Below are positions 16,463-25,323 of a stretch of DNA of 64,000 nt, one piece after another (position 1 is the first letter of the stretch; each line of letters starts with the position of its first letter). The translations under genes and the position numbers were made by a program. The notes beneath the pieces are model-generated. The model saw only the letters and a program-made list of their open reading frames with translations. It was not told the DNA's origin and did not search any database. The stretch is from Lachnotalea glycerini (lineage in GTDB: Bacteria > Bacillota > Clostridia > Lachnospirales > Lachnospiraceae): positions 388,651-452,650 of the forward strand of contig NZ_QICS01000003.1 in assembly GCF_003201285.1 (NCBI RefSeq), read 5' to 3'.

Positions 16463-18112
16463 TTATTGTTGCATAGCTCCCATGAATGCTGGTATCAACT
16501 GTTTCTTTCGTGATACAACATTCTTTAGAATATAGGAGTTACTTTCTGATTTAACATCAAATGCATTTTCAACAATTTGCTTAGCATCTCTGCCTTGACA
16601 CAATACTTCTGTTGATTCCTCAATGATATTTGTTAACATAAAAAACAGCATATCTAATCCGTGTTCCTTATATGCCTTATCCATATAAGGTATTAATTTA
16701 CTCTTAATATCCTCTAATTCATTCGAATTCATGGAATTAATCTGCCCCACTCCAAAAGTAATATCATTCACATTGAATTTCTTAAAGTCTTGATAAAATA
16801 TTTCTTCCGGTGATTTATTTTTCAGATTACTTCCTGCATTAAACATTTCATGCGAGAATTCTTCTACATTAATTCCTGCTATCAACGCAAGCTCTTGTGC
16901 CGCCGCCTTATCAACAGAAGTACAAGTAGGTGAGCGATACATTAATGTATCAGATATAATTGCCGCACATAACAGTCCTGCAATATTTGGATCAATTTGA
17001 ATATTTGCCTCCTGATACATCTTATAAATAATTGTAGCAGTACACCCAAGTGGCTCATTTCTAAAAAATACAGGTGATATTGTCTCCAAAGAACCTAATC
17101 TGTGGTGATCGATAATTTCTAGTATTTCAGCCTCCTGAATCTGGTCAACCGCTTGTGATACTTCATTATGATCTACTAAAATTAATTGCTTTCTTGTCAT
17201 ATTGAGCAAATTTCGTCTTGATATCATACCTACATAACCACCGTGTTTATTGATAATAGGAAAATCTCTATGCCTCTTTTTTGCCATAATTTCCTTAGCT
17301 ACTTCTGTAAAGTCATCTGTTTTAAAAATAATTAAATTATCTTTTCGCATGAAATATTTAATTGGCATACTTTGATTTATCAATCTAGCAACAGTATATG
17401 TATCATGAGGTGTGCTGATTACGACACAGCCTCTCTCCTCTGCAAGCTTCTTAATTGTCATGGAAATGGTTGCTCCTTCGCACACTATAATGCACCCTGC
17501 ATTCATTTCAATTGCACAAAGCTGAGACTCGTAACGGTTTCCAAGAATGACTAAATCATCCTCTTCAATATAACTCTCCATCAAATCCGGATTAGCTGCT
17601 GCGATTAATACCTTTCCATTTACAAAATAAGCATGTTCATTTCCTACTACCATAGTTCCTTCTAATGTTTCTAGTATATTCATATATTGTGTTCTGGCTG
17701 CTGATAAAATCTTACTGTCAAACACATCCATATAAGAGGTTGCAATATCCCCAATGGTAATCAACCCCTCTAAATGGTTTTCCTTATCCGTAATGGGTAA
17801 AGTTACCACATTATCATCTTTCATAAGCTGCCATGCCTTTTTGAGTGAAATGCTATTTCGAACTCCTTGTGTTTCTCTGATTTCAATATCCCTGATTTGT
17901 GTTCCTACATCTGACATATAAGGAGGTGCTTCCATTCCAAAGCGTTTTAAAACATATTGCGTTTCCTCGTTAATCTGCCCTGCTCTTCTTGCACAATACT
18001 CTTTAGAAGAAATCTTGTTTTTTAACGCTGTGTACGCAATAGCAGAACAAATAGAATCCGTATCCGGATTCTTATGTCCTATGATATAAATTTTATTATT
18101 TGTTTTTCCCAT
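16463..18112 (-). CDS. ppaC: Mn-dependent inorganic pyrophosphatase with CBS and DRTGG domains (family II)
   Basis: Hydrolyses pyrophosphate in the cytoplasm. DHH motifs are visible: GHKNPDTDSICSAIAY at the N-terminus and EIIDHHRLGSL near residue 331, with the C-terminal DHHA2 domain about 430-545. A regulatory insert of some 240 residues lies between: CBS (WQLMKDDNVVTLPITDKENH), DRTGG-like segment, then the second CBS (KKRHRDFPIINKHGGYVGMI). At 549 residues it matches CBS-PPases, which are inhibited or activated by adenine nucleotides. It is in a tight minus-strand run, 43 bases after the YitT gene and 18 before the flavin reductase gene. Confidence 0.92.
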   Translation of the reverse strand: MGKTNNKIYIIGHKNPDTDSICSAIAYTALKNKISSKEYCARRAGQINEETQYVLKRFGMEAPPYMSDVGTQIRDIEIRETQGVRNSISLKKAWQLMKDDNVVTLPITDKENHLEGLITIGDIATSYMDVFDSKILSAARTQYMNILETLEGTMVVGNEHAYFVNGKVLIAAANPDLMESYIEEDDLVILGNRYESQLCAIEMNAGCIIVCEGATISMTIKKLAEERGCVVISTPHDTYTVARLINQSMPIKYFMRKDNLIIFKTDDFTEVAKEIMAKKRHRDFPIINKHGGYVGMISRRNLLNMTRKQLILVDHNEVSQAVDQIQEAEILEIIDHHRLGSLETISPVFFRNEPLGCTATIIYKMYQEANIQIDPNIAGLLCAAIISDTLMYRSPTCTSVDKAAAQELALIAGINVEEFSHEMFNAGSNLKNKSPEEIFYQDFKKFNVNDITFGVGQINSMNSNELEDIKSKLIPYMDKAYKEHGLDMLFFMLTNIIEESTEVLCQGRDAKQIVENAFDVKSESNSYILKNVVSRKKQLIPAFMGAMQQ

Positions 18113-18155
18113 TTTAAAGTCCTTTCTAACCTGCCAAATCTTATCCTATGTTATT

Positions 18156-19091
18156 TTATAATCTTTTTTCAAAATTGCCATAAACGTCTAATCTGCTGCT
18201 CATTATCATAAACGCATTTGGATCTATATCATACACGATCCGCTTCAGTCTGGCTATCTCATATTTAGATATGACGGTAACTAATATAGTCGTATCCTCA
18301 TTTGTATAAGCACCCTTTCCTTTCCACTCGGTAACGCCTCTGACCATTTCTGCCATAATGGCGTCGGCTACATTTGTCTTTTTTGTAAATATAGTAACGG
18401 ATGTATTGATATTTTGGTAATGTGCCCGATCCATTACAATTGATACAAATACAGTATAAATCACGGAGTAAATCACTACCTGTATATTAAACAGCAAGGC
18501 ACAGGCAATGTATACAAAAAAATTCACCGTCATGGAAAGCTTACCCACACTAAAGCCAGGCTTTACTTTGGTAACATACATTCCCAGTATATCCAACCCT
18601 CCGCTTGAGCCTCCTGCACGAAGCATAATTCCGGTTCCAAAGCCAGCTAAAATACCGCCAACAATGCAGGCTGTCAGCTCATCCTCAACAATTGGTATCA
18701 TGGGATTTTTTATTATTGTAAGAAATACGGTTAAAAGTATGGTTCCAAATACTGTTTTTTCAAAAAATCTCTTACCCAGTTTTTTATAAGCCAGCAAAAA
18801 AAGGGGAATGTTCATAACTAAATTAATAATACCCGCCACATCTAAGTTCCCCAGATTAAGAGAGGTATAATTTACCAATAATGTACGAATAATCTGAGCA
18901 ATCCCAACAAATCCACCACTATACAGACCAGCAGGAACGATGAACAGATTGACCCCGGCCGCATACAAAAATGTTCCTGTAAGGAGAACTCCATATTGCG
19001 ATAGCTGATTTTTGGCATCATTTAAGCTATATACTCTTGGAAGTTTTCTCATTACTTTATTGTTGCTTTTGGAATAGCCACAGTCCCTCAT
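18156..19091 (-). CDS. YitT family membrane protein (DUF161/DUF2179)
   Basis: Integral membrane protein of the YitT family, common in Firmicutes and of uncertain function. Five or six hydrophobic segments occupy about residues 35-215 with conserved stretches (NLFIVPAGLYSGGFVGIAQI; GTGIMLRAGGSSGGLDILG). The C-terminal DUF2179 domain (about 225-305) is soluble and contains GVTEWKGKGAYTNEDTTIL. The start has AAAGGA upstream. It follows the coiled-coil gene by 12 bases and precedes the pyrophosphatase gene by 43, so all three are likely cotranscribed. A transporter role is often assumed but not shown. Confidence 0.88.
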   Translation of the reverse strand: MRDCGYSKSNNKVMRKLPRVYSLNDAKNQLSQYGVLLTGTFLYAAGVNLFIVPAGLYSGGFVGIAQIIRTLLVNYTSLNLGNLDVAGIINLVMNIPLFLLAYKKLGKRFFEKTVFGTILLTVFLTIIKNPMIPIVEDELTACIVGGILAGFGTGIMLRAGGSSGGLDILGMYVTKVKPGFSVGKLSMTVNFFVYIACALLFNIQVVIYSVIYTVFVSIVMDRAHYQNINTSVTIFTKKTNVADAIMAEMVRGVTEWKGKGAYTNEDTTILVTVISKYEIARLKRIVYDIDPNAFMIMSSRLDVYGNFEKRL

Positions 19092-19103
19092 TTCATATCC
19101 TTT

Positions 19104-19574
19104 CTATATAATTCCTAATATATTTGTTATTAATAAAACTGTAATTAAGAATAAAAACCAAAGAATCGCCTTATTGATTCTTCCGATTGACTTTATCTTT
19201 TTTTGCTGCTTATCATCATATTCTTCCAATATGCCCTTTATATTCTTATATAATTTCGCATTTTCCTTATTAATATCCTCATTTAGCTGATTTTTAATCA
19301 TAGTAAGCTCATCTGAAAATTCACTCTTTATATTTTTCATTTCCTGTCTAAGCTCTTCTATTGCCACACTATCCGCCTGGGAAGCTGCCATTTTAGCTTC
19401 AAGAGATTTGATTTTCATGATACTGGCCTCTACTAATGTATTAATTTTTTTAACCAGTTCAACATTTTCCCCAGTCTGTTTTTTCATTTCCTTTAAGCAC
19501 TGCATTGTAGTTTCTGCAATACTTTTGTCTACACTTGTATCTCTATTGCTTATCATATCCATTAACCCAGCCAT
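19104..19574 (-). CDS. Coiled-coil protein with C-terminal membrane anchor
   Basis: Unrecognised protein of 156 residues. About residues 20-125 are highly charged and predicted helical, with heptad-like spacing (KKINTLVEASIMKIKSLEAK; IEELRQEMKNIKSEF). The C-terminus is one hydrophobic segment (AILWFLFLITVLLITNILGI), so it is probably a tail-anchored cytoplasmic coiled coil. A very good AAAGGAGG precedes the ATG. It is the first gene of the minus-strand run ending with the OLD-type nuclease. No function can be assigned. Confidence 0.72.
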   Translation of the reverse strand: MAGLMDMISNRDTSVDKSIAETTMQCLKEMKKQTGENVELVKKINTLVEASIMKIKSLEAKMAASQADSVAIEELRQEMKNIKSEFSDELTMIKNQLNEDINKENAKLYKNIKGILEEYDDKQQKKIKSIGRINKAILWFLFLITVLLITNILGII

Positions 19575-20105
19575 TATAAGTCCTCCTTTATTAGAATCAG
19601 TCTATCTTCATTCTAACTATTTTTTTGATTTATTTCCACACTTTTTTATATAATATTTAACTTATTAAATATTTTTGTTGTGGTCGTGTGTTTTTGCATT
19701 TTGTCTACTAATTTAATCAATTTTTAATGATTTTAGCAATTATTAAAATAATTTTTATTATTTTTTAAATCAGTCTATATTACTTGTGCATTATTATGTA
19801 TTTTGCCTTAAAAATGATTGTTGTTTTGTGTATCTTTTACATTATATTAATATGATGTTCATATTTTGTTCATATGTAATTGCTATACTAATATCAACTT
19901 AAGTTATTAAAATACTTATTCATGTGATTTACGTAATGTATTCATTACACATTATAGATAAATTTTTTCATAATAGCCTCGGTCTTGTCACCGGGGCACT
20001 CCTCATTTATGGGGATCTTTTTATTTTATCGCACGTAATTGCCTGTCACTACATTATCTTCTTTAACCAGTATCATTGAAGTAGTCATTTCTTATAGAAT
20101 AAAAC
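19575..20105. other. Long intergenic region between the coiled-coil gene and the alarmone synthetase gene
   Basis: More than 500 bases, very AT-rich, with no credible ORF on either strand. A compact GC-rich structured segment stands out at 19933-20028 (described separately). A minus-strand promoter for the downstream operon must lie here but none was convincing. Confidence 0.5.
19881..20030 (+). ncRNA. Candidate small structured RNA with terminator (unassigned)
   Basis: An extended -10 (TGcTATACT, 19881-19889) is followed by three hairpins: GTAATG-TATT-CATTAC (19933-19948), GCCTCGGT-CTTGTC-ACCGGGGC (19976-19997; 8 bp with one G-T pair), and TCCTC-ATTTAT-GGGGA (20000-20015) running into TCTTTTTATTTTAT. 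The last is terminator-like on the plus strand. The GC-rich stem is conspicuous in an AT-rich spacer. No plus-strand gene follows, so it would be a free RNA of about 130 bases. It matches no riboswitch or sRNA I know; the opposite-strand reading, as a leader element, is also possible. Confidence 0.35.
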
Positions 20106-20133
20106 GTGGTGCCATTCATATAAAAGGCACCAC
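20106..20133 (-). terminator. Terminator of the alarmone synthetase gene
   Basis: Perfect 8-bp stem GTGGTGCC (20106-20113) with GGCACCAC (20126-20133), directly after the stop codon. Minus-strand T tract is GTTTTATT; the plus strand also has ATTTTATTG, so it may work both ways. Confidence 0.85.
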
Positions 20134-20136
20134 ATT

Positions 20137-20775
20137 TTATTGTTTATTTTCACATTGTTTAATTGCCTCGTTTAGAGATAGCATTTTGGCATCCAGCACC
20201 GATACCATCTGTGCACACTCCTTAAGCTCTCTGCTGATTCTATCTGGCGCATTTCCTTCGAACTTGTAATAAATCTTATGCTCCAGACTGGCCCAAAAAT
20301 CCATAGCTATGGTTCTGATTTGTATTTCAACCTTAGTATCCACTACCTTATCAGACATAAATATCGGGACAGTTGCAACTAAATGATAGCTCTTGTAACC
20401 GCTTTCTTTTGGATTCTTAATATAATCCTTAACCGCAATCACCTTTATATCATTCTGCTTTGATAATATTTCCGCAATCCTATAAATATCAGAAGTAAAA
20501 GAACAAGTAATTCTCACCCCTGCAATATCATTAATATATTTTACCATATTGTCTATGGTAGATTCATGACCTTCCCTTTTTAGCTTTTTCACAATGCTGT
20601 CTGGCGTTTTCATTCTTGATTTTACATGCTCAATTGGATTATATTGATGCACGTGCTGAAATTCATCATTCAATATATCTATTTTTGTTACAATTTCCTT
20701 TAATGCTGACTTATATAAAAACATCATAGTTTTATAGCAATCTATATCGTCACAAAGTATTTCTGAAAAATCCAT
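20137..20775 (-). CDS. relQ: Small alarmone synthetase (RelA/SpoT synthetase domain, RelQ/YjbM-like)
   Basis: Makes (p)ppGpp from ATP and GTP/GDP. A stand-alone synthetase domain of 212 residues with no hydrolase or TGS/ACT domains. Key motifs: SRMKTPDSIVKKLKREG, DIAGVRITC, IKNPKESGYKSYHLV (G-loop Tyr) and the catalytic EIQIRT followed by MDFWASLEHKIYYK. N- and C-terminal helices match the tetrameric RelQ type. AGAGGG precedes the ATG. It is monocistronic, with a strong terminator. It provides stringent-response signalling independent of the ribosome. Confidence 0.9.
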   Translation of the reverse strand: MDFSEILCDDIDCYKTMMFLYKSALKEIVTKIDILNDEFQHVHQYNPIEHVKSRMKTPDSIVKKLKREGHESTIDNMVKYINDIAGVRITCSFTSDIYRIAEILSKQNDIKVIAVKDYIKNPKESGYKSYHLVATVPIFMSDKVVDTKVEIQIRTIAMDFWASLEHKIYYKFEGNAPDRISRELKECAQMVSVLDAKMLSLNEAIKQCENKQ

Positions 20776-20884
20776 AATATCACTTCCCTCTCAAATAGCT
20801 GTCAATCCTGACCAGTATATATTATATCATATTTTACGTGATATTGTCTTTTTCGATTTCATAATTCACATTAATTTTATATTG

Positions 20885-21412
20885 CTATCTTTCTATTCCA
20901 AATCTGGCGGTCTGTCCCTGATCATAAGGATGCTTTATTTTTTTAATTTCAGATACATAATCCGCTGCATCCACTAAGCTTTGGCTGGGTCCATCTCCTG
21001 TCATAATAACTTCAAGTGTGACAGGCTTCGTTCTAAGAAACTCTAAAACAATTCTTTCATCCAGTAAGCCTGCCCGAAGCGTGTAGATAATTTCATCCAT
21101 AAAAAGCATATCATAATTCTCTTCTACAGCTTTCTTAGTAATCTCTAGAAATTTCTCGGTATAAAACTCCTTACGAAGCATTTTTTCTTCTGTTGTCATT
21201 TGAAAGCTGAATTTTTCCTGCTCCAGTCCGTCAATTATTGTAATATTAGAAATGGTCTGTAATATGATTCTTTCACTTGTTTTATTGTTCTTCATAAACT
21301 GATAGATTAACACTTTCATGCCATATCCTGCTGCTCTTATCGTCAGTCCCATTGCTGCTGTTGTTTTTCCTTTTCCGTTTCCACAGTAAATATGAATCAG
21401 TCCTTTTTGCAT
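20885..21412 (-). CDS. cobO: Corrinoid adenosyltransferase (CobA/CobO/BtuR type)
   Basis: Transfers the 5'-deoxyadenosyl group of ATP to cob(I)alamin or cob(I)yrinic acid diamide, giving the coenzyme B12 form. The P-loop GNGKGKTTAAMG (residues 11-22) is diagnostic of the BtuR family. MLFMDEIIYTLRAGLL and VIMTGDGPSQSLVDAADYVS follow. The 175-residue length is standard. AAGGTGA precedes the ATG. It stands alone here, but it links with the B12 riboswitch at 11.4 kb: both point to a B12-using cell that takes up or salvages corrinoids. Confidence 0.92.
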   Translation of the reverse strand: MQKGLIHIYCGNGKGKTTAAMGLTIRAAGYGMKVLIYQFMKNNKTSERIILQTISNITIIDGLEQEKFSFQMTTEEKMLRKEFYTEKFLEITKKAVEENYDMLFMDEIIYTLRAGLLDERIVLEFLRTKPVTLEVIMTGDGPSQSLVDAADYVSEIKKIKHPYDQGQTARFGIER

Positions 21413-21550
21413 CCTGTCACCTTCTTTTTATTGTTATATAATATCACACCAAGTAAAAAGCACAATATATGCACCTATAATAGTCTTTATAAGTATTACG
21501 TTGTATTCTACTATATTATAATATATATATTCAATAATTCCTACCTTGTT

Positions 21551-23335
21551 TTACGCCAAAAAACTGTATTGTGACAAATACAAATTATAATATTCACCCT
21601 TTTGCTTCATCAATTGCTCATGACAGCCCATTTCTACTATTTTCCCCTTATCAATGTACATAATACAGTCTGCTGACTTAATGGTTGAAAGTCTATGGGC
21701 TATAATAAAGGATGTTCTCCCCTTAAGAAGCTTAGCAAGTCCCTCTTGAAGCATGATTTCTGTTTCCGTATCGATACTTGAGGTTGCCTCATCAAGTATT
21801 AATATCTTAGGATTGGCAAGCAACGCTCTTGCAAAAGAGATAAGCTGACGCTGTCCCTGTGAAAGTCTGCTGCCTCTTTCATTTACCTGTGTAGAATAAC
21901 CCTGCTCCATTGCCATAATAAAATCATGGGCACGAACAATTTGGGCCGCACGAATCACCTCTTCATCACTTGCTTCATGATTGCCGTAACGAATGTTATC
22001 CATAATAGTTCCCGAGAAAATAAAGCTGTCCTGAAGCATGACACCCATTTGCTTTCTTAAGGAACGTATTGTTACCTTGCTTATATCAATCCCATCAATC
22101 AATATTTTACCTGATTGTATGTTATAGAAACGACTGAGCAGATTGATAATGGTTGTTTTGCCTGCTCCTGTCGGACCCACGATTGCATAGGACTCTCCGG
22201 TATTCGCTCTAAAGCTTACCTTGTCTAAACGCTTTATTCCATCTTCGTAAGCAAAGTCAACATTTTCAAATTCCACAGCTCCCTGAATAATCGGCATATC
22301 TACTGCACCCGCTTCATCTTTTACAGTCACCGGTTCATCAATGGTTTCAAAAATTCTTTCCAAATATGAGATTGAGGTGAGTAGTGAATTGTAAAAGCTT
22401 GCAAGTGTTGTAATCGGTGTCCAGAATCTGCTGATATAGCCTGTAAATGCAATTAATACACCCGCTGTAATAGCAGCTTCACCGCCTATCATCCAGTTAA
22501 TTCCAAGTACATACACCATAGAAGTGGTTAATACCGATATGGTATCTACAATCGGCGAGAGCATCATATTATAACGAACTGCCTCCATCCAAGCACTTTT
22601 ATAATCGCTGCTCAATCCATTAAAAATATTCTGATTTACTTCTTCTCTTACAAAGGATTGTGTCACTCGTATCCCATTTAAGCTCTCTGCTATGTACGCA
22701 TTTAGGTTGGATTGTTTATTGCTTTCTATCTGCCATGCTCGCCTTTGCTTTTTCTTCACCGTCCATATCAGTACTGCAAGAATGGGAATACCACACATGC
22801 ATACAAATGTGAGCTTAATATTGATACTTAACATGAACAAGATTATAAAAATCAGACTGCTTAAATCGGTAATCGTATTTACAATACCATTTGACAATAA
22901 ATCGCTTAAATTATTTACATAATTTACCACACGAACCTGAATTTTACCATGGGGTCTGTCATCGTAATACGAAAAAGGTAATTCCTGTAAATGAACAAAT
23001 AAATCACGTCTTAATGCATAGATTACATTTTGTCCAACGCGGTTCGTCAATATAATCTTTGTCTTTAAACTGGCACATACAAAGACGACAATTGCCATTG
23101 TTGCAATGCTGAGCATTACTATTCCCTTTATATTTCCCTCTGGAATATAGACATCCATAATTGTCATGAAAAATCTTGGAATGAGCATAGATAGCGCACT
23201 AGAAAGCAACATAATGACAATAGCCTTAATCATATCCTTTTTGTAAGGTCCGACATATTTTGCCAATCGCTTTAGCTGACCAAAATCAAATCCTTCCTCT
23301 AGTTCTTCATCTATATCATATTTGTTTCTAGCCAT
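21551..23335 (-). CDS. ABC exporter half-transporter, catalytic-site subunit
   Basis: Membrane-spanning domain (about residues 30-310, six segments) fused to an ABC ATPase. Walker A is GPTGAGKTT and Walker B ILILDEATSSID with the catalytic Glu. The signature is RLSQGQRQL, i.e. LSQGQ rather than LSGGQ. Its start overlaps the stop of the neighbouring half-transporter gene by eight bases. This is the second of two different exporter halves expected to form a heterodimer; the pair resembles BmrCD and TM287/288-type exporters that expel drugs, lipids or peptides. The substrate is unknown. Confidence 0.92.
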   Translation of the reverse strand: MARNKYDIDEELEEGFDFGQLKRLAKYVGPYKKDMIKAIVIMLLSSALSMLIPRFFMTIMDVYIPEGNIKGIVMLSIATMAIVVFVCASLKTKIILTNRVGQNVIYALRRDLFVHLQELPFSYYDDRPHGKIQVRVVNYVNNLSDLLSNGIVNTITDLSSLIFIILFMLSINIKLTFVCMCGIPILAVLIWTVKKKQRRAWQIESNKQSNLNAYIAESLNGIRVTQSFVREEVNQNIFNGLSSDYKSAWMEAVRYNMMLSPIVDTISVLTTSMVYVLGINWMIGGEAAITAGVLIAFTGYISRFWTPITTLASFYNSLLTSISYLERIFETIDEPVTVKDEAGAVDMPIIQGAVEFENVDFAYEDGIKRLDKVSFRANTGESYAIVGPTGAGKTTIINLLSRFYNIQSGKILIDGIDISKVTIRSLRKQMGVMLQDSFIFSGTIMDNIRYGNHEASDEEVIRAAQIVRAHDFIMAMEQGYSTQVNERGSRLSQGQRQLISFARALLANPKILILDEATSSIDTETEIMLQEGLAKLLKGRTSFIIAHRLSTIKSADCIMYIDKGKIVEMGCHEQLMKQKGEYYNLYLSQYSFLA

Positions 23336-25121
23336 AGCAGGCTGCCCCCCTTTTCTTTTCCTTTACATACTCTTTGAAGTCCTTGCTATCCTTTAGCCGG
23401 TCAAATTCTCCATATTGGTGACTGAATACAGTATAGTAATAACCACGTTTACGGATAAGCTCATCATGAGTACCTTGCTCAACCACTCTTCCTTCATTTA
23501 ATACTAAAATTATATCTGCATCTTTGATGGATGATATTCTATGGGCAATGATAAATACCGTCTTTTTGTTCTGAAGCTTATTAAGCTCCTCCTGTATTCT
23601 TGTTTCTGTTTCCATATCGACTGCAGAGGTAGTATCATCCAGTATGATAATGGCAGGGTCAGTAAGTAAGGCTCTTGCTAATGAAATTCTTTGCTTTTGC
23701 CCACCTGACAGTCCCATACCGCGTTCTCCGACAATCGTATCATAACCATCCGTGGTCATTTTAATAAAAAGATCCGCATTAGCCGCCTTAGCTGCCCATT
23801 CTACTTCTTCAAAACTGCAATCGGGTCTGCCATAGGCTATATTTCCTTCAATGGTGTCGGAAAATAAAAACACATCCTGCATTGCCATTCCAATGTTTTG
23901 ACGAAGCGAAAATAGATCCATATCCTTTACATTAATATTATCGACATAAACATTGCCCTCTGTTGTATCATAAAAGCGGCATAAAAGATTCATCATAGTT
24001 GACTTTCCGGCTCCTGTTGCACCTATAATTCCTACTGTCTGACCTGCTTTTATCTCAAAATTTACCTGATTTAAAATATCTTCATCTTCTGCCTGATAGG
24101 AAACATTTTCAAAGCGTACACTGCCGCTTAGATGTTTTTTAACTACTGCGTTCTCAGGTCTTTTAATATCCGGTTCATGGCTGATTGTAGAATAAATTTT
24201 CTCTAAGGAGGTCAGAAATCTTTGGATATCATTAATGAGCCATCCTGCCGTTCTTAGGGGCGTAGTAAGCATCCATAAATAACCGCTTATCGTCACCATA
24301 TTTCCTAAGGTCATCTGCCCATTGATTACCATAATTGCGCCGGGCAGCATCAAAATCAAGGTTAATATATTGGATAAAAATTCAAATATTGGTATATACT
24401 TTGCCCATATGTTAGCCCCCTCTAATTGGACAGCCCGAAAATTTTCGTTTTCTAGATCAAACTTTTCAGTTTCAAAGTCCTCCTTTGCAAAAGCTTTTAC
24501 AACTCGATTTCCACTGATGTTCTCCTGTGCAAATGCATTTAATCTGGAAAACATTACACGGCTTTTTATAAAAACTGGCTTTATATTTTTCACCTGAAAG
24601 TACGTTGTCAGCGCTGTAAATGGTAAAACCAGAATCATAAAAAGAGCTATTTTTAAATTTACAGTGAACATCATAATCAGTGCAAAGGCAAATATAAATA
24701 TCGATTCTACCACCGCATAGATAACATGTGCCACAAAATGTCTGATTGCATCCATATCGCCTGTCTGTCTCGACATCAAATCACCGGTACGGTTTTTATT
24801 ATAAAAATTAAAATCCTGTAAGAGCAGCCTTTTGTATACAGAATCTCTCAGGCTATACAGCATTCCTTGGGAAGCTTTTTCCATACTCATTATCATGACA
24901 AACCGAATTCCACTTCGAAATAAAGTGGTGACTACAAGAAGTAAAATCAGCTTCGGCAATAACTCTACATTTTTTTCCTTAATTACAAGGTCAACTATCG
25001 CACCCGATACTTTCGGATTAATAACAGCCAGCGCTGAAGCCGGCGGTATTATTATAAGCCCTGTTATAATGTATTTGGCATGTTTTCTTAGATGTGAATA
25101 AAACCACTTTAACGGTGTCAT
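23328..25121 (-). CDS. ABC exporter half-transporter, degenerate-site subunit
   Basis: Same architecture as its partner: six membrane segments (about residues 20-310) and an ATPase. Walker A is GATGAGKST, the signature is canonical LSGGQKQR, but Walker B reads IIILDDTTSAVD with Asp in place of the catalytic Glu. Together with LSQGQ in the partner this makes one degenerate and one canonical ATP site, as in heterodimeric type IV exporters. AAGGGG precedes the ATG. A divergent AraC-type regulator gene starts about 200 bases away and may control the pair. Confidence 0.92.
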   Translation of the reverse strand: MTPLKWFYSHLRKHAKYIITGLIIIPPASALAVINPKVSGAIVDLVIKEKNVELLPKLILLLVVTTLFRSGIRFVMIMSMEKASQGMLYSLRDSVYKRLLLQDFNFYNKNRTGDLMSRQTGDMDAIRHFVAHVIYAVVESIFIFAFALIMMFTVNLKIALFMILVLPFTALTTYFQVKNIKPVFIKSRVMFSRLNAFAQENISGNRVVKAFAKEDFETEKFDLENENFRAVQLEGANIWAKYIPIFEFLSNILTLILMLPGAIMVINGQMTLGNMVTISGYLWMLTTPLRTAGWLINDIQRFLTSLEKIYSTISHEPDIKRPENAVVKKHLSGSVRFENVSYQAEDEDILNQVNFEIKAGQTVGIIGATGAGKSTMMNLLCRFYDTTEGNVYVDNINVKDMDLFSLRQNIGMAMQDVFLFSDTIEGNIAYGRPDCSFEEVEWAAKAANADLFIKMTTDGYDTIVGERGMGLSGGQKQRISLARALLTDPAIIILDDTTSAVDMETETRIQEELNKLQNKKTVFIIAHRISSIKDADIILVLNEGRVVEQGTHDELIRKRGYYYTVFSHQYGEFDRLKDSKDFKEYVKEKKRGAACYG

Positions 25122-25323
25122 AACCTTATCCCCTTCTTTTTGTAAAATATCTGATTTCTTTTAACTGCCCTTGGAGTATATCGAAATTTACTTCAAATTA
25201 AAATGTACTTTTCGACACACATGATGTATATTATTATAAAGAATAAGTCATTAAAATTTGAGTGAAAGAATACCTTTTTCAGCTACTGGTAAGTACGCAA
25301 AAATCGTACAAATGGAGGAATTT

